From: Iphinoe sp. HA4291-MV1
Lineage (GTDB): Bacteria; Cyanobacteriota; Cyanobacteriia; Cyanobacteriales; Nostocaceae
Direction of reading: 5' to 3'
DNA: 59,233 nucleotides
Assembly (NCBI GenBank): GCA_019359415.1
Contig: JAHHHH010000044.1
Coordinates: 1-59,233 of the forward strand
The position numbers were made by a program, and so were the translations under genes. The notes beneath the pieces are model-generated. The model was not told where the DNA came from and did no database searches. It saw nothing but the letters and a program-made list of their open reading frames with translations. Shown in pieces: positions 1-9,912 of the stretch. Positions within the stretch are counted from its first letter, which is position 1; every line of letters begins with the position of its first letter.

Positions 1-114
1 CTTCTCGCTCAAAGCTTGTTAGAGAGACAATGTATTTCTTTTTCGCCATGACACAATTGCGTATTCGGGGATTACTCAAATTATTAACCGAGTCACCCCT
101 CAATTCAAGGCTGA

Positions 115-465
115 CAGACTACTAGCCAAATAGCAAAAGATGGTGGCTTCTTCGAGAAAATCACTCCCAACGACGCACGACCTTATTATTTATGGCATCG
201 TGAAAAAACGTCTGAATACCTTATTTCCCAAGGCGTTGCCAAAAATGGCATATCAGCTAAAGATGCTGACAAAATGACAGAGGCTCGGAAGCTAGCACGT
301 TCTTACATGGAAGCTCAAAAGCTAGAGGACGAAGGCTCTAAACTCGGTTACATGATGTTTTCTGAAATGGTGGACGACATCAAAAAAATCGGATTAGAGC
401 GATTCAACCAAGCTCTTAAGTCGATTGGTTACAAAGGCGATGAAGTTACTTTAGAAGGCTGGTAA
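115..465 (+). pseudogene. Decayed or hypothetical small ORF
   Basis: The frame is open from a stop at 112-114 to the stop at 463-465, but the only ATG is at 274, which leaves 63 residues. The residues upstream of that ATG read as normal protein-like sequence without a start. A different frame just before it (roughly 50-133) also reads like the end of a protein and stops at 131-133. The simplest reading is one or two genes that decayed by frameshift. The 63-residue tail is helical and charged and matches no family I know. It could instead be a real small protein with an unusual start. Confidence 0.3.
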
Positions 466-669
466 TTAAGATGGCTCGCTCACATACCGTAAAGGTGGTG
501 TGTAATACCGTTTCACTTTAATATTGATACAAATAGAAATTGCCCATTGCCCATTGCCCATTTGTATCATCGCTTTGGCAATGCTAAGTAAGTCCACCAA
601 AATAAACTTAACACTTAAGAAACCCGGTTTCTAGCGCAGCGCATTTTACGTTTAATTATGTCTTCCTAC
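466..669. other. Spacer with short repeats, no gene seen
   Basis: No coding region is supported here. The stretch holds a 31-nt dispersed repeat (504-534), three tandem copies of GCCCATT (about 542-562), and AT-rich sequence running up to the 3' end of the minus-strand gene that stops at 670. Confidence 0.6.
504..534. repeat. 31-nt dispersed repeat, copy 1
   Basis: This stretch (begins AATACCGTTTCACTTTAA) matches the reverse complement of 22873-22903 at 29 of 31 positions. In both places it lies beside a run of CCCATT or TTCCC-like simple repeats, so it belongs to a dispersed extragenic repeat and not to a gene. Confidence 0.75.
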
Positions 670-3441
670 TTAATAAGATTTTTTGATGGGGATTTTAGAT
701 GTGTTTTGTATCATAGGGAATTTTTTAACATTTTCTTGTGTGATCAACTGAAAGCCATACTCACAACCTTGAGGACAAGGTCCACCTCTACCAACCCGAA
801 CGAGGCGGTATTCGCTATTAATCGGCTCGTTCGTTTCTGAAAACTTAAGTCTACGCCCTGAAGTTTCATTTGGTGAAAGATTCACTTTCTTTAGATTCGC
901 AAGAACCGTTTCCCGTGTAGCATTGTTGGATAACGCCTCAATTAAAGCTTGCGCTGCATCATAACCGTTAGCAGTGCGCCAGTTGATTTTTCCTTTCCAT
1001 CTCTGTTCTGCTTCTTTCGCATAGACAGAGGTTCCATCGTCAAACCAGGGTACAGCTAAAATTAAGCCCTCAACCTCAGAGCCACCCTGTTTTAAAGTGT
1101 TAAGACTATACAGAGCACCACCCCCTAACAGTTGCAACCGTTGCTCCTTAGGTAGCTGGACATTTGCTCTAGCAATAGAGATGGCAACAGAAGTTGTTGG
1201 TACACCTGGCAATAAAATAACGGCACGTACTTGATCTTGATTTACAATGCGTTTAATTTCAGCCTCGGCATTTAGATCAAGATCTTTAAGGTTAACAGTT
1301 CGGACAATGCTTCCCCCTAGTACCTTGAACTCTTCTTTAAATTCTTCTGTCGCTGTTTTGCTGTAGACACTTTCCTTAGAATCTTCAAAGAAAACCACTA
1401 CTTTGTCTAAACCCAAAGTGTTTTTGGTATACTCAGCTAGCTTTTTAGCTACTAACTTAGTAGACGAAACCGTCCGGAAGAAAACCTTACCTTTTAATGA
1501 TGAACTGGTGCTGGTAGGAGAAACGATAGCCAACCCAGCTTTTTCGTATTCGGGTAGTGCGTCCTTAGTGGCTTCGCTGGAACTGTGGCCAATTACGCCT
1601 AAAACTGCTGGATTATCAGCAACCGAACGGGCAACTTTTTCACTTGCTATCTTTCGGTCGTTTCCATCGTTGGCAATTACAATCTCCAGTAATCGACCAT
1701 TTAAACCTCCGCTGTCATTGAATTTAGTTTGTGCATCCGCCACACCTCGCAATATTTCCTGAGCATCGTTAAAGTTATTTTCTACTGATGCTACCGTTGC
1801 TAACGTAAAATACGATCCTTTATGACGGGCTTTGGCATTGTTGAGGTAAATTTGGGGTTCTGGGTCATTAGGAGCGCTTTCTACAACTTTTTCAAACAAC
1901 TTAATCGCTAGAGAATAATTGCCTGAGTTGAAAGCCTTAATCCCAGGAATTAGATAATAGTTACCTGAAAGAAAGAGGTTGTTCTCCCCACCGCTAGTCA
2001 CAACTAAACAGGTACGGTTGAGGTTAGCTTGACCATATGGGCAAGATGTGAACTTTCGCAACCACCACACATATCCTCCCCAAAGGAGAGCACTCACAAC
2101 AGCAACAACAACAACCTTTTGCCACCGATTAGCTCGTATCTCTTCATGTGATGCAGTTTGTTGAACTATTTTTCTATCTAATTCTTGGCTAGCACGTAGG
2201 AATTGATCATCTTGCTCACCTAAGCTTTTGTCCGTTGCCCAATTCAGGGCTTTTTGGAGTTCTTGTCCTCGCAACAGATGGGAGTCTTGACGATTGGATT
2301 CCCACCAAGCTTTTAAAGATTCGGCGTAAGGGCGCTGTTGTAACAGTTCCCTTTCAACCCAACTCTGGTTAAAAACCTGCTCATAAATACGGTTGTAAAC
2401 TCTTAAGGAGTTGCTCTGTTTGACTACCAATCCTGATAATCGCAACTCAATCTGTTCGGGACTATCATCAGCGATTATTTCTCCCTGTTGCAAAATTTGC
2501 TGGTAATTGCTCAACAAACCAACAGTTCTACTCCTACTCTCCAAAATGCGATCGCGGATTGTCCTTAAATGTTGGGGTGCATCTTTTGCTTCCCAATTCT
2601 CTATCACCGCAGAACGTACCAAGTTATCAATCCACTCAGCTTCACTACCTTGTGGAATAGGAGATGATATAGTAGCAATGAGTTTACAGAGCTTTTGAGT
2701 GAGGAAAGGTTGACCACCCGTCCAAGCCAAAATTTCTTTGAATGCAGCGCTTAGGTTTTTGACTTTCCCCGCTAATCCTGGAACTAAAGGCATGACTTCT
2801 TCTGGGGAAAAGCCATGTAATTCAATTGCTTGACCAATATTAAAGGGCGACTTAGTTTTATCTTGAATCAAATCGGATGGTGTCGCTACTCCCAGAAGAG
2901 CAAAGGTGAGGCGTCTGCATTCTGGCTTGTCGGCACGTTGGTTATAGCAGGCACGGATAAACGCAAAAAAATCGTCCTTAAAGTTTAATGTGAGAAGTCC
3001 ATCGATTTCATCAACAAATATGACGATTTTCTGAGAAACTTGCAGCAGCAGTACGTCTTCAATAAACTCATTCAACTTTGGTATAGGAGGAAGATGGTCA
3101 CGAGAGTACCACCAATCTTGTAAGTTGATTAAAAGATTGAACTCTCTGCATAGCAAATTGACGAAGCCCCCATACCATTCATCTGGTGTTATCGGTTGGC
3201 TACCAATCAACGAAATATCTATGTCAGCACAGGCAACACCTTCTGCTTGCAACCGATGCATCGTTTGTACTCGCAAGCTGGACTTGCCCATTTGCCGTGA
3301 GTTCAATACATAACAAAACTCGCCAGCCATCAACTCTTGATAGAGTTCTTCGTCAGCCTGTCGTACCACATAGCTAGGGGCATCAATCGATAGACTCCCC
3401 CCCACTTGGTACTGATAGGCTGAGTATGGTGTTGGTTTCAT
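670..3441 (-). CDS. AAA-like NTPase fused through a TM helix to a periplasmic solute-binding domain
   Basis: A 923-residue protein in three parts. Residues about 15-360 form an AAA-like NTPase of the cyanobacterial AAA_35 type: Walker A SRQMGKSS with Lys53, Walker B IVIFVDEID at 139-147, and the family signatures SPFNIG near 199-203 and GGQPFLTQ near 242-249. A single hydrophobic helix follows at 443-461. Residues about 485-900 look like a short TPR-like stretch and then a type I periplasmic ligand-binding fold of the branched-chain amino-acid receptor class (GVIGHSSSEAT, AIVSPTSTS). Cysteines just after the helix and near the C-terminus (CPQGC) fit an oxidising periplasm. I infer a membrane receptor with a cytosolic NTPase and a periplasmic sensor. 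The start overlaps the stop of the upstream AAA gene (ATGA), so the two are probably translationally coupled. No transporter permease genes are nearby. The ligand and output are unknown. Confidence 0.85.
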   Translation of the reverse strand: MKPTPYSAYQYQVGGSLSIDAPSYVVRQADEELYQELMAGEFCYVLNSRQMGKSSLRVQTMHRLQAEGVACADIDISLIGSQPITPDEWYGGFVNLLCREFNLLINLQDWWYSRDHLPPIPKLNEFIEDVLLLQVSQKIVIFVDEIDGLLTLNFKDDFFAFIRACYNQRADKPECRRLTFALLGVATPSDLIQDKTKSPFNIGQAIELHGFSPEEVMPLVPGLAGKVKNLSAAFKEILAWTGGQPFLTQKLCKLIATISSPIPQGSEAEWIDNLVRSAVIENWEAKDAPQHLRTIRDRILESRSRTVGLLSNYQQILQQGEIIADDSPEQIELRLSGLVVKQSNSLRVYNRIYEQVFNQSWVERELLQQRPYAESLKAWWESNRQDSHLLRGQELQKALNWATDKSLGEQDDQFLRASQELDRKIVQQTASHEEIRANRWQKVVVVAVVSALLWGGYVWWLRKFTSCPYGQANLNRTCLVVTSGGENNLFLSGNYYLIPGIKAFNSGNYSLAIKLFEKVVESAPNDPEPQIYLNNAKARHKGSYFTLATVASVENNFNDAQEILRGVADAQTKFNDSGGLNGRLLEIVIANDGNDRKIASEKVARSVADNPAVLGVIGHSSSEATKDALPEYEKAGLAIVSPTSTSSSLKGKVFFRTVSSTKLVAKKLAEYTKNTLGLDKVVVFFEDSKESVYSKTATEEFKEEFKVLGGSIVRTVNLKDLDLNAEAEIKRIVNQDQVRAVILLPGVPTTSVAISIARANVQLPKEQRLQLLGGGALYSLNTLKQGGSEVEGLILAVPWFDDGTSVYAKEAEQRWKGKINWRTANGYDAAQALIEALSNNATRETVLANLKKVNLSPNETSGRRLKFSETNEPINSEYRLVRVGRGGPCPQGCEYGFQLITQENVKKFPMIQNTSKIPIKKSY

Positions 3442-4778
3442 GCGGTGTCTTTGAAGCGTTCTTGAAAATACAAACGATACAAATTGCAGCGTGCTTCCAC
3501 AGCATTACCTTGACGTTTCACTAGCCCCAGTTCATCTAACTTCGATGCCAGAGCAGGTTCTAATTCCACTGGATAATCAGCTGTAACTACTTGTTTGAGC
3601 GCTACATCAAGTTTTGGATATTTTTGTTGATTCCGTTGCAAATTCCACAAGTGTTCTTGTAAGAGATCACCATAAATCCCAGCATCTGTAGCAGCGGTTT
3701 TCAACAGATCTTCAAGCTTCATGCCCCAGCGTGTAACATGTTCTAGAGCTTCCTGCACCAGATACGGATGCCCACCTACCATGTTCATTAGCTGCTCAAT
3801 TTCTGCAATATCCCAATCAAGTCCATGCCCCTTCGCCAAATCTTTCACCTGCTTTGAGCTAAATTCTGGTAACTCTATCAGTGTGCCTACATTAAATGGT
3901 GAGCGGTTTATATCTAGTAGAGTATATTCTTGGGTATACAGTAGTATCAACCGAAGTCTTTGCCAGATAGGGCGAGTTTTAGCTTTCTCGTGCCAGGTTC
4001 GTAGCAGACTCAAAAACTCTCCAGCAATTTCGGGATATTGATAAACCCGATCCACATCATCCAAGCCTAAGACTAGGGTTTGCTTGTCTTCATCAACCAG
4101 CAAATAATCCTCAAAATAGTTCATGCATTTAAGTTTGCTGTTACCAAGCTGCTTATCCCAAAATTCATTCAATCTGGTGTCCGGCTTCAGTTCTAGCATT
4201 TGAGAGATGCTACTACAAAACCACTGCAAGAATTTATCCAGACTCTTAAAATCTGTTTCTTCCGCTAACCGCAGTTTTAAATCAACCGCTCTGTAGTTTT
4301 TATCTGTTGCATAATTGATGAGCCTGGACATCAGTTCAGTTTTGCCCATCTTAGGGGGAGCCTTAATCCTGAGCAGGGTACCGGGTATTAAAATTTCCTC
4401 TTGACACACAGATTCAATCGGAGGGCGTTCTACATAATAGAAGTTAGAAGCTAAGTTGACTAACTGCATTTGTGTAGCGTCTTGGTGGGGGAATCGCGAT
4501 TGGCTTTGCCACTGCCCCTTGGGCGATCGCTCCAGTACTGCCCGAAAATTTCTTTTACTGACCGATTCTCCTAAGACTTCTGAAAGTAACTTCCAGAACT
4601 TGTATCCAGCATCTCCCTTGAGGTAATTTGCCTCATACACGGAATCTTCTGCCATTTTGTCATAAGTTAGACCCTCCCAAGAGCCGCGAAGTATGGTCAA
4701 TTCGACATCATTCAGGTGTCTGTGTTCATGCTCCTGAATTGCTGCCTCTACAACCTTGCGTGTTTCTTCAAAATTCAT
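3438..4778 (-). CDS. HTH-like N-terminal domain plus AAA-like NTPase
   Basis: A 446-residue protein. Residues 1-85 resemble the small helical HTH domain found at the N-terminus of cyanobacterial vWA-MoxR-associated (VMAP) proteins (LTILRGSWEGLTYDKMA, then YKFWKLLSEVLGE). Residues about 115-400 are an AAA_35-type NTPase: Walker A APPKMGKTE with Lys146, Walker B LVLGLDDVD at 235-243, then SPFNVGTLIEL and GGHPYLVQEA. No membrane helix is visible. It is the first gene of a two-gene unit, and its TGA overlaps the ATG of the receptor-like AAA gene by four bases. The shared NTPase type suggests the two proteins act as partners. A role in signalling or in a conflict or defence response is inference from the VMAP-like domain only. 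Confidence 0.8.
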   Translation of the reverse strand: MNFEETRKVVEAAIQEHEHRHLNDVELTILRGSWEGLTYDKMAEDSVYEANYLKGDAGYKFWKLLSEVLGESVSKRNFRAVLERSPKGQWQSQSRFPHQDATQMQLVNLASNFYYVERPPIESVCQEEILIPGTLLRIKAPPKMGKTELMSRLINYATDKNYRAVDLKLRLAEETDFKSLDKFLQWFCSSISQMLELKPDTRLNEFWDKQLGNSKLKCMNYFEDYLLVDEDKQTLVLGLDDVDRVYQYPEIAGEFLSLLRTWHEKAKTRPIWQRLRLILLYTQEYTLLDINRSPFNVGTLIELPEFSSKQVKDLAKGHGLDWDIAEIEQLMNMVGGHPYLVQEALEHVTRWGMKLEDLLKTAATDAGIYGDLLQEHLWNLQRNQQKYPKLDVALKQVVTADYPVELEPALASKLDELGLVKRQGNAVEARCNLYRLYFQERFKDTA

Positions 4779-4955
4779 GGTTAGGCGAGGGATTGAAATT
4801 TACTGTCCATTCAAAACCTTAACTCTATCTTACTTAATTTTTCAGACTTTTAGAGGTTAATCGAGTACTTTGTTATTTTTTTCCTTGTTTAAACAGGACT
4901 AAAATGGTAATTGTCATGCTAAAGTCATATTTATCATGCTTGTGCAGGATGTAAT

Positions 4956-5198
4956 ATGAGGCCAAATCAAAAATGTGAACTTGTAAATTCCTTACAACCA
5001 AAACAATCTGAAGAGGAGTGTATTCTCGTCTCTGCCAATTCAACTGCCCCCCCTCCACTGCTTGTAGAAGGTTTCATCCCTATACTCGTGCAAGGAGGAG
5101 TTGCAGTAGCTGTTATTTTTGCAATGTCATATTTCTGTCAAATCCTTTTGAAGTCGATTACTCAACTGATTAGAGATCAAAGCCAAAAAAACAAGTAA
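4956..5198 (+). CDS. Small single-pass membrane protein, hypothetical
   Basis: An 80-residue ORF starting at ATG 4956. Residues 1-36 are polar with a short proline run, 42-64 form one membrane helix (IPILVQGGVAVAVIFAMSYF), and the tail is basic (IRDQSQKNK). The positive-inside rule puts the C-terminus in the cytoplasm. It is transcribed away from the AAA pair, with about 180 bases between them. I do not recognise a family. The clean helix and basic tail make a real gene more likely than chance, but no strong ribosome-binding site is visible. Confidence 0.5.
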   Translation: MRPNQKCELVNSLQPKQSEEECILVSANSTAPPPLLVEGFIPILVQGGVAVAVIFAMSYFCQILLKSITQLIRDQSQKNK

Positions 5199-5662
5199 TA
5201 GGAATTACGCACTGTACAAATGAATCATCTTGTGAATTAATGAAAATACGTTGTTTCAGGCTTTGAGCAATCATCCTTGGATAAATGGCGATCGCCTAAA
5301 AAGTCTCTCTAAATCAAGGTTAAATGCCTGAAATCCATACTCCATATTTGGTTTTTCTTGTCAATGCGTAAGTCCTAGTAATATCAATACAAGATCCTTA
5401 CTCCGTCTGTCGGAGGAATCATCAGTACTTAGGTTGCTAGTAATAGATGCGTAGCAGTGTCTTCGCTTGATTTGTATTGCTTTGCCTATTCCTTTAGGTA
5501 GATTCTTAGTATCCTTAGCTCAGAAATAGCTCAAAAAAGCATTCATTAACTTAAAAACGAAGACTGGCGTGAATTTAAGCGTTGTAACTCCTATTTTTTG
5601 TGGATAACATGGAGAATAGTTCCTTAAAAGCTTCTCTCACCGCGTATAGCGTCAGTTTTTTT
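5199..5662. other. 464-nt spacer upstream of the remA-like gene
   Basis: No ORF of interest. It holds a HIP1-like GGCGATCGCC near 5288, a small hairpin around CTCCGTCTGTCGGAG (about 5401-5415), and AT-rich sequence that probably contains the promoter of the remA-like gene. I cannot place the promoter with confidence. Confidence 0.5.
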
Positions 5663-5932
5663 ATGGAAATTCAGTTAATCAACATCGGCTTTGGCAACAT
5701 CGTGTCTGCCAACCGAGTCGTTGCTATTGTCAGTCCAGAGTCTGCCCCGATTAAGCGGATCATCACCGATGCACGCGATCGCGGTCAGCTGATCGACGCA
5801 ACTTACGGTCGCCGTACTAGGGCTGTCATTATCACTGATTCCAGTCACGTTATTCTTTCAGCGATTCAGCCGGAAACGGTAGCGAATCGTTTTGTGATTT
5901 CCCGCGATCACCATCAAGCTGTAGATAATTAA
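5663..5932 (+). CDS. RemA-like (DUF370) regulatory protein
   Basis: An 89-residue protein with the family's usual beginning [20 protein letters not shown], then [15 protein letters not shown] and a [10 protein letters not shown] segment. These are hallmarks of the DUF370/RemA family. Members in Bacillus are DNA-binding regulators of matrix genes; the cyanobacterial role is less clear. The frame is open back to a GTG at 5600, but the 21 extra residues are not family-like, so I place the start at ATG 5663, which gives the usual length. It lies about 170 bases upstream of gmk on the same strand, an arrangement common for this family. Confidence 0.9.
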   Translation: MEIQLINIGFGNIVSANRVVAIVSPESAPIKRIITDARDRGQLIDATYGRRTRAVIITDSSHVILSAIQPETVANRFVISRDHHQAVDN

Positions 5933-6102
5933 CTAAAGGTAAAAGTCTATAGACCCATTCCTATTTGCGCCATACCAGCAGTACCATGTGAATAACAGTG
6001 GTTTATGTCACTCAGGCTACAAAACTTCGTGAGTCAGGAGTCATCTTACTCATGACTAATAAATAAAATAATATCTACTGATTAATTCACACCTTTAAGC
6101 GG

Positions 6103-6702
6103 ATGATGCAAGTTATAACCACGAAAAGTGGTGCTACTACCAAGGAATGCCCTCCTGTGGGCAAGCTGATTATCTTGACTGGTCCCAGTGGAGTTGGCAA
6201 AGGCACTTTAATGCGATCGCTCCTACAGCGTCATCCGGAACTACATTATTCTGTATCCGTGACGACTCGTTCTCCTCGTCCAGGAGAAGTTGAGGGCAAA
6301 GATTATTACTTTATTAGCCGTAGAGAGTTTGAACAATTGGTAGCTGCTGGCGAATTACTGGAGTGGGCAGAATTTGCTGGTAACTGTTACGCTACTCCCC
6401 AGAAAGCCGTCATGAATCAAATTCGCTCCGGCAAGAGGGTTATGCTGGAAATTGAGCTAAAAGGAGCACGACAAATCCGCACTTCTTATCCTAGCGCCCT
6501 CAGCATTTTCATTTTGCCGCCTTCTATAAGTGAATTAGAAAAACGGATACGCGGTCGTGCACAGGATTCAGACGAAGCGATCGCTCGTCGTCTGCGCCAT
6601 GCTCAAGAAGAAATAAGTGCTGCTGATGAGTTTGATCTTCAAATCGTTAATGACGATTTTGAGAGTGCTCTCAATTCCATAGAAGCAGCTATATTTAGCT
6701 AA
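6103..6702 (+). CDS. gmk: Guanylate kinase
   Basis: A 199-residue enzyme that phosphorylates GMP to GDP with ATP in purine nucleotide synthesis, in the cytosol. The P-loop GPSGVGKGT is at 27-35, the GMP-binding segment TTRSPRPGE follows at about 54-62, and GKDYYF continues the expected pattern. The length is normal apart from about 18 extra N-terminal residues, which are common in cyanobacteria. Two adjacent ATGs (6103 and 6106) are possible starts. A strong terminator follows at 6785-6839. Confidence 0.96.
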   Translation: MMQVITTKSGATTKECPPVGKLIILTGPSGVGKGTLMRSLLQRHPELHYSVSVTTRSPRPGEVEGKDYYFISRREFEQLVAAGELLEWAEFAGNCYATPQKAVMNQIRSGKRVMLEIELKGARQIRTSYPSALSIFILPPSISELEKRIRGRAQDSDEAIARRLRHAQEEISAADEFDLQIVNDDFESALNSIEAAIFS

Positions 6703-6784
6703 TTACATTTATTCTACCATCTGACAGGGGTTGAAAGCAGTCAAATCCTCCTACTACTTTCCTGCTGGAGGTCACTTAACAAGT

Positions 6785-6839
6785 AAAGGACGCCAAGGAA
6801 AAGCTATGTAAACCTTTTCCTTGGCGTCCTTTATTTTTT
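6785..6839. terminator. Strong intrinsic terminator after gmk
   Basis: A perfect 19-bp stem (6785-6803 with 6814-6832) around a 10-nt loop, followed on the plus strand by ATTTTTT. It lies about 80 bases beyond the gmk stop. The stem begins with AAA and could also work for transcripts from the other strand leaving psaL. Confidence 0.85.
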
Positions 6840-7015
6840 ATCATCTGTCCTCAACATAAGAACTTATAACGTGAGAACTGATGACCGAATTAAGGTAAAG
6901 AATGAAGGATAGAAGATGAAATATTCAACACGTTACTTCATACTATCCTTCCTTACGAGAAGCTAAGCTTCGCGTGTCTATAGAGGTCTACACACCTCAT
7001 TCCTCAGATGACTTT

Positions 7016-7534
7016 TTAACCAAACAGGCTTTGAATCAGCTCTAGATTACTAGTTAAAAAGTAAGCGACGACTGCACCACCAATGCCACCAATTAAGAAA
7101 GCACTGGCGAAGCCGTGCCAACCTTCACTAGATTTAAAAGCATCTGGAGGATTGGGTGTAGTGACAGTAACGTTGGGTTGAGGGGGATTGGTACTGGCAT
7201 ACAGAGATAGAGCCCCAGTCAAAACAACAATCAAGCCCAGAGCTCCCAGTAATCCAGCTAAGTTAGCATTAGCCGTATCACGCAGGGGACCCAATTTGGC
7301 AAATGGACCAAAAATCCAGTAACCATGAGCCATACCAACTTCTAGCCCTCTTCTGAACGTAGTTATCCCTGGGCGATAGGCAGGCAGGTTATTGATGTAC
7401 CACTTGACCAAGGGAGAAGCATTAACCGGTGTTTCCAAGTTGCCCCGTTGTGGGTCACGCCATTCAGAAAAAACAACTTCGCGATTTCTAGGATCGCTAG
7501 GAAGATCTTTTGATGCATCTATTGCTTGAACCAT
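7016..7534 (-). CDS. psaL: Photosystem I reaction centre subunit XI
   Basis: A 172-residue thylakoid protein at the trimer-contact side of photosystem I. The polar N-terminus carries the family pattern (NREVVFSEWRDPQRGNLETPVN, shown here only as its position 18-39). The protein continues with SPLVKWYINNLPAYRPG and then hydrophobic segments near 92-114 and 140-161. Length and sequence are typical. It is the last gene of a psaF-psaJ-psaL unit, 47 bases after psaJ. In many cyanobacteria psaL pairs with psaI; no psaI is visible here. Confidence 0.96.
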   Translation of the reverse strand: MVQAIDASKDLPSDPRNREVVFSEWRDPQRGNLETPVNASPLVKWYINNLPAYRPGITTFRRGLEVGMAHGYWIFGPFAKLGPLRDTANANLAGLLGALGLIVVLTGALSLYASTNPPQPNVTVTTPNPPDAFKSSEGWHGFASAFLIGGIGGAVVAYFLTSNLELIQSLFG

Positions 7535-7581
7535 ATTTTCTATGTGCCTCTAAATAAAATGTTGGCAGTGTTCTCCGTAAT

Positions 7582-7716
7582 TTACGGCAGAGGATGGAAA
7601 AGTAGGTCAGGGAAAAAGCGATTAAATTCAATCAAAATGCCAGCTGTGATAAATAACCATATGGTAGTTATCACTGGTGCTGTCGAAAGAAACTTTAGAA
7701 AATAATTTTCGCTCAT
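7582..7716 (-). CDS. psaJ: Photosystem I reaction centre subunit IX
   Basis: A 44-residue ORF from ATG at 7716 to TAA at 7582. It reads [20 protein letters not shown], then a continuous membrane helix and the family ending [14 protein letters not shown]. PsaJ is a one-helix thylakoid subunit that contacts PsaF. It lies 38 bases after psaF and 47 bases before psaL on the same strand, which supports a single transcript. Confidence 0.95.
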   Translation of the reverse strand: MSENYFLKFLSTAPVITTIWLFITAGILIEFNRFFPDLLFHPLP

Positions 7717-7754
7717 CAATCTATCTCCAAAATGTGTGGATGACTTGTGTTGAG

Positions 7755-8252
7755 TTAACGCGGCGAAATGGGGATTTCTTCATCTTTGGCTGTTAGTTGA
7801 CCAGACAGTAGTTCTTGCACTGCTGCAAAAGGCCAAGCAAAGCCTGATGCCATAATTGGAAGCGCTAAGGCAACATCAATCTGAATTTCTTTCTGTTCAA
7901 CATCACCTCCCTGTTTTTTAATCGTCTGTAGATAGGTACGACCTACCCAGCCGATCCAACCAGTAATGTAGAGGAAAAGAATGCTAGGAATCAGAAAGTC
8001 ACCAGCGCGATCTAGGCGACCATCTACTATCAGATGAGGTAGACCTTCTGGTCCGCACAGCGCTTGAGAATAACGCTCAAACCGCTTTTTCCCAGATTCG
8101 GGGTCGGCTGTCGTATTCCGGGCAGATGCAGCTCTTTCCTGAAAGGCAGGAGAATCGCTGCAAGGTACAAGATCTGCCCCAAGCGCTAAGGCTTGTGGGG
8201 CAAAATTGAACCAAACACAAATCGCTAGAATCAGAGCAAACAAGCAACGCAT
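7755..8252 (-). CDS. psaF: Photosystem I reaction centre subunit III (plastocyanin docking)
   Basis: A 165-residue precursor. The start is set at ATG 8252 ([15 protein letters not shown]), which begins a clear signal peptide ending near [11 protein letters not shown]. The frame is open further upstream, but those residues do not belong to a signal peptide. The mature part has the lumenal segment with [20 protein letters not shown] and a membrane helix near [19 protein letters not shown]. PsaF sits on the lumenal side and helps bind plastocyanin or cytochrome c6. It is the first gene of psaF-psaJ-psaL and is divergent from tsaD. Confidence 0.95.
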   Translation of the reverse strand: MRCLFALILAICVWFNFAPQALALGADLVPCSDSPAFQERAASARNTTADPESGKKRFERYSQALCGPEGLPHLIVDGRLDRAGDFLIPSILFLYITGWIGWVGRTYLQTIKKQGGDVEQKEIQIDVALALPIMASGFAWPFAAVQELLSGQLTAKDEEIPISPR

Positions 8253-8650
8253 GGAATTGTTTCCTTTTATTACGAAACAAAAAGTTATTTGTACAAAACG
8301 AAGCGGCTTGTACAATCTTGATTTGTAGAACTAGGATGTCATAATACTCTTGCGCGTGAACCGAGTAAAGTTGAAGTAAATAAAAGTTAAAGCTTCTCAA
8401 ACCAGTTCTTGTTAAGTCCTGAGTTCATCAGTCATGAGTCCTAGGTAAATTTTTTCTTATTTTCCAAAATTTCACTCAGAACTGGTGAGCTTGGCAATAC
8501 CAGTCGCCAAGAAAGCAGGAATTCCTTCGGGTATGCCTGCAGCACCGCGTAGCCGTGCCACTGGTGACTGAGATAGCAACTGCCGTTGGATTAGTGTGGG
8601 AAACCCTCACACGGTGATGACCCCTCTGTATTTAGTACTTTATTGTAGCA
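8253..8650. other. 398-nt divergent spacer between psaF and tsaD
   Basis: This must hold the promoters of psaF (minus) and tsaD (plus). The central part, about 8490-8610, is richer in GC and has several short inverted words (CCAGTCGCC against GCCACTGGTGACTG), like the extragenic repeats elsewhere in the window. No gene is seen. Confidence 0.5.
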
Positions 8651-9706
8651 ATGACAACAATCTTAGCAATAGAAACTAGCTGTGATGAAACAGCCGTAGC
8701 AATTGTTAATAATCGTAAAGTTTGTAGTAGTATTATTGCCTCGCAAATTCCAGTCCATCAACAGTATGGTGGAGTCGTGCCAGAAATCGCATCCCGCCAG
8801 CATCTAGAAACGATAAATGGGGCGATCGCTCAAGCCTTGGAACAAGCAGAAGTAGATTGGGGCAAAATTGATGGGATTGCGGTGACTTGTGCTCCTGGAC
8901 TGGTTGGGGCACTATTGGTCGGGTTAACAGCCGCCAAAACCTTGAGCATAGTACATAACAAGCCATTTTTAGGAGTTCATCACCTCGAAGGTCACATTTA
9001 CGCGACTTATTTGAGCGAGCCAACCTTAGAGCCTCCTTTCCTTAGCTTATTAGTCTCCGGTGGTCACACTAGCTTGATTTATGTCAAAGATTGTGGTAAT
9101 TATGAGACCTTAGGAGAAACTCGTGATGATGCAGCAGGTGAAGCCTTTGATAAAGTAGCGCGTCTGTTACATTTGGGATATCCTGGGGGACCAGCAATTG
9201 ACAGGCTAGCAAAAGAGGGAAATCCGCAAGCCTTCGCCCTACCAGAAGGGAAAGTTTCCCTTCCAGGTGGCGGATATCACCAGTATGATGCGAGTTTTAG
9301 TGGGTTAAAGACAGCAGTGCTGCGGTTGGTACAGCAGTTTGAGAAAGATGGACAGTCTTTACCAACAGCAGATGTAGCGGCGAGCTTTCAGGAAACAATA
9401 GCACGCTCCCTTACCAAAAGGGCAATAACTTGTGCTCTGGATTATGGTCTTTCCACCATTGCCGTTGGTGGAGGCGTAGCAGCCAACAGTAGGTTGAGAC
9501 AACATTTACAACAAGCAGCAGAAACTCACAACCTACGCGTACTATTTCCCTCCCTAAAATTTTGTACCGATAATGCCGCTATGATTGGTTGTGCTGCTGC
9601 TGACCATCTCAACAGAGGTCATACCTCGCCTCTGCTCCTAGGCGTTCACTCTAGGTTAGCGCTGACTCAAGTTATGAAGTTGTATCAGTCAGCTACGCCC
9701 ATGTAA
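8651..9706 (+). CDS. tsaD: tRNA threonylcarbamoyladenosine transferase subunit
   Basis: A 351-residue protein of the Kae1/TsaD family. It moves the threonylcarbamoyl group onto A37 of ANN-decoding tRNAs to make t6A. Visible family marks are AIETSCDET at 6-14, the metal-binding pair His111/His115 in [16 protein letters not shown], and [10 protein letters not shown] near the C-terminus. The start at ATG 8651 gives the usual length. TsaC, which makes the threonylcarbamoyl-AMP substrate, is also in this window (15715-16353), though not in the same operon. Confidence 0.97.
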   Translation: MTTILAIETSCDETAVAIVNNRKVCSSIIASQIPVHQQYGGVVPEIASRQHLETINGAIAQALEQAEVDWGKIDGIAVTCAPGLVGALLVGLTAAKTLSIVHNKPFLGVHHLEGHIYATYLSEPTLEPPFLSLLVSGGHTSLIYVKDCGNYETLGETRDDAAGEAFDKVARLLHLGYPGGPAIDRLAKEGNPQAFALPEGKVSLPGGGYHQYDASFSGLKTAVLRLVQQFEKDGQSLPTADVAASFQETIARSLTKRAITCALDYGLSTIAVGGGVAANSRLRQHLQQAAETHNLRVLFPSLKFCTDNAAMIGCAAADHLNRGHTSPLLLGVHSRLALTQVMKLYQSATPM

Positions 9707-9912
9707 ACGTCAAAAGTCCAAAGTTAACATCACGAATGATTCTGGAGGGGATGGGAGAAAGGAAGTAGAAGAGATTGCGCGTACGTGGGATGATATCGAG
9801 AGAATAATACTTAGGAGACACTATGGACTTAACAAACTTTATCGAAACCAAATTGAACGAATACGCCCTGTTGCTATAGTGATTATTCCGAGAACTCACC
9901 CCCAGTACTTCT

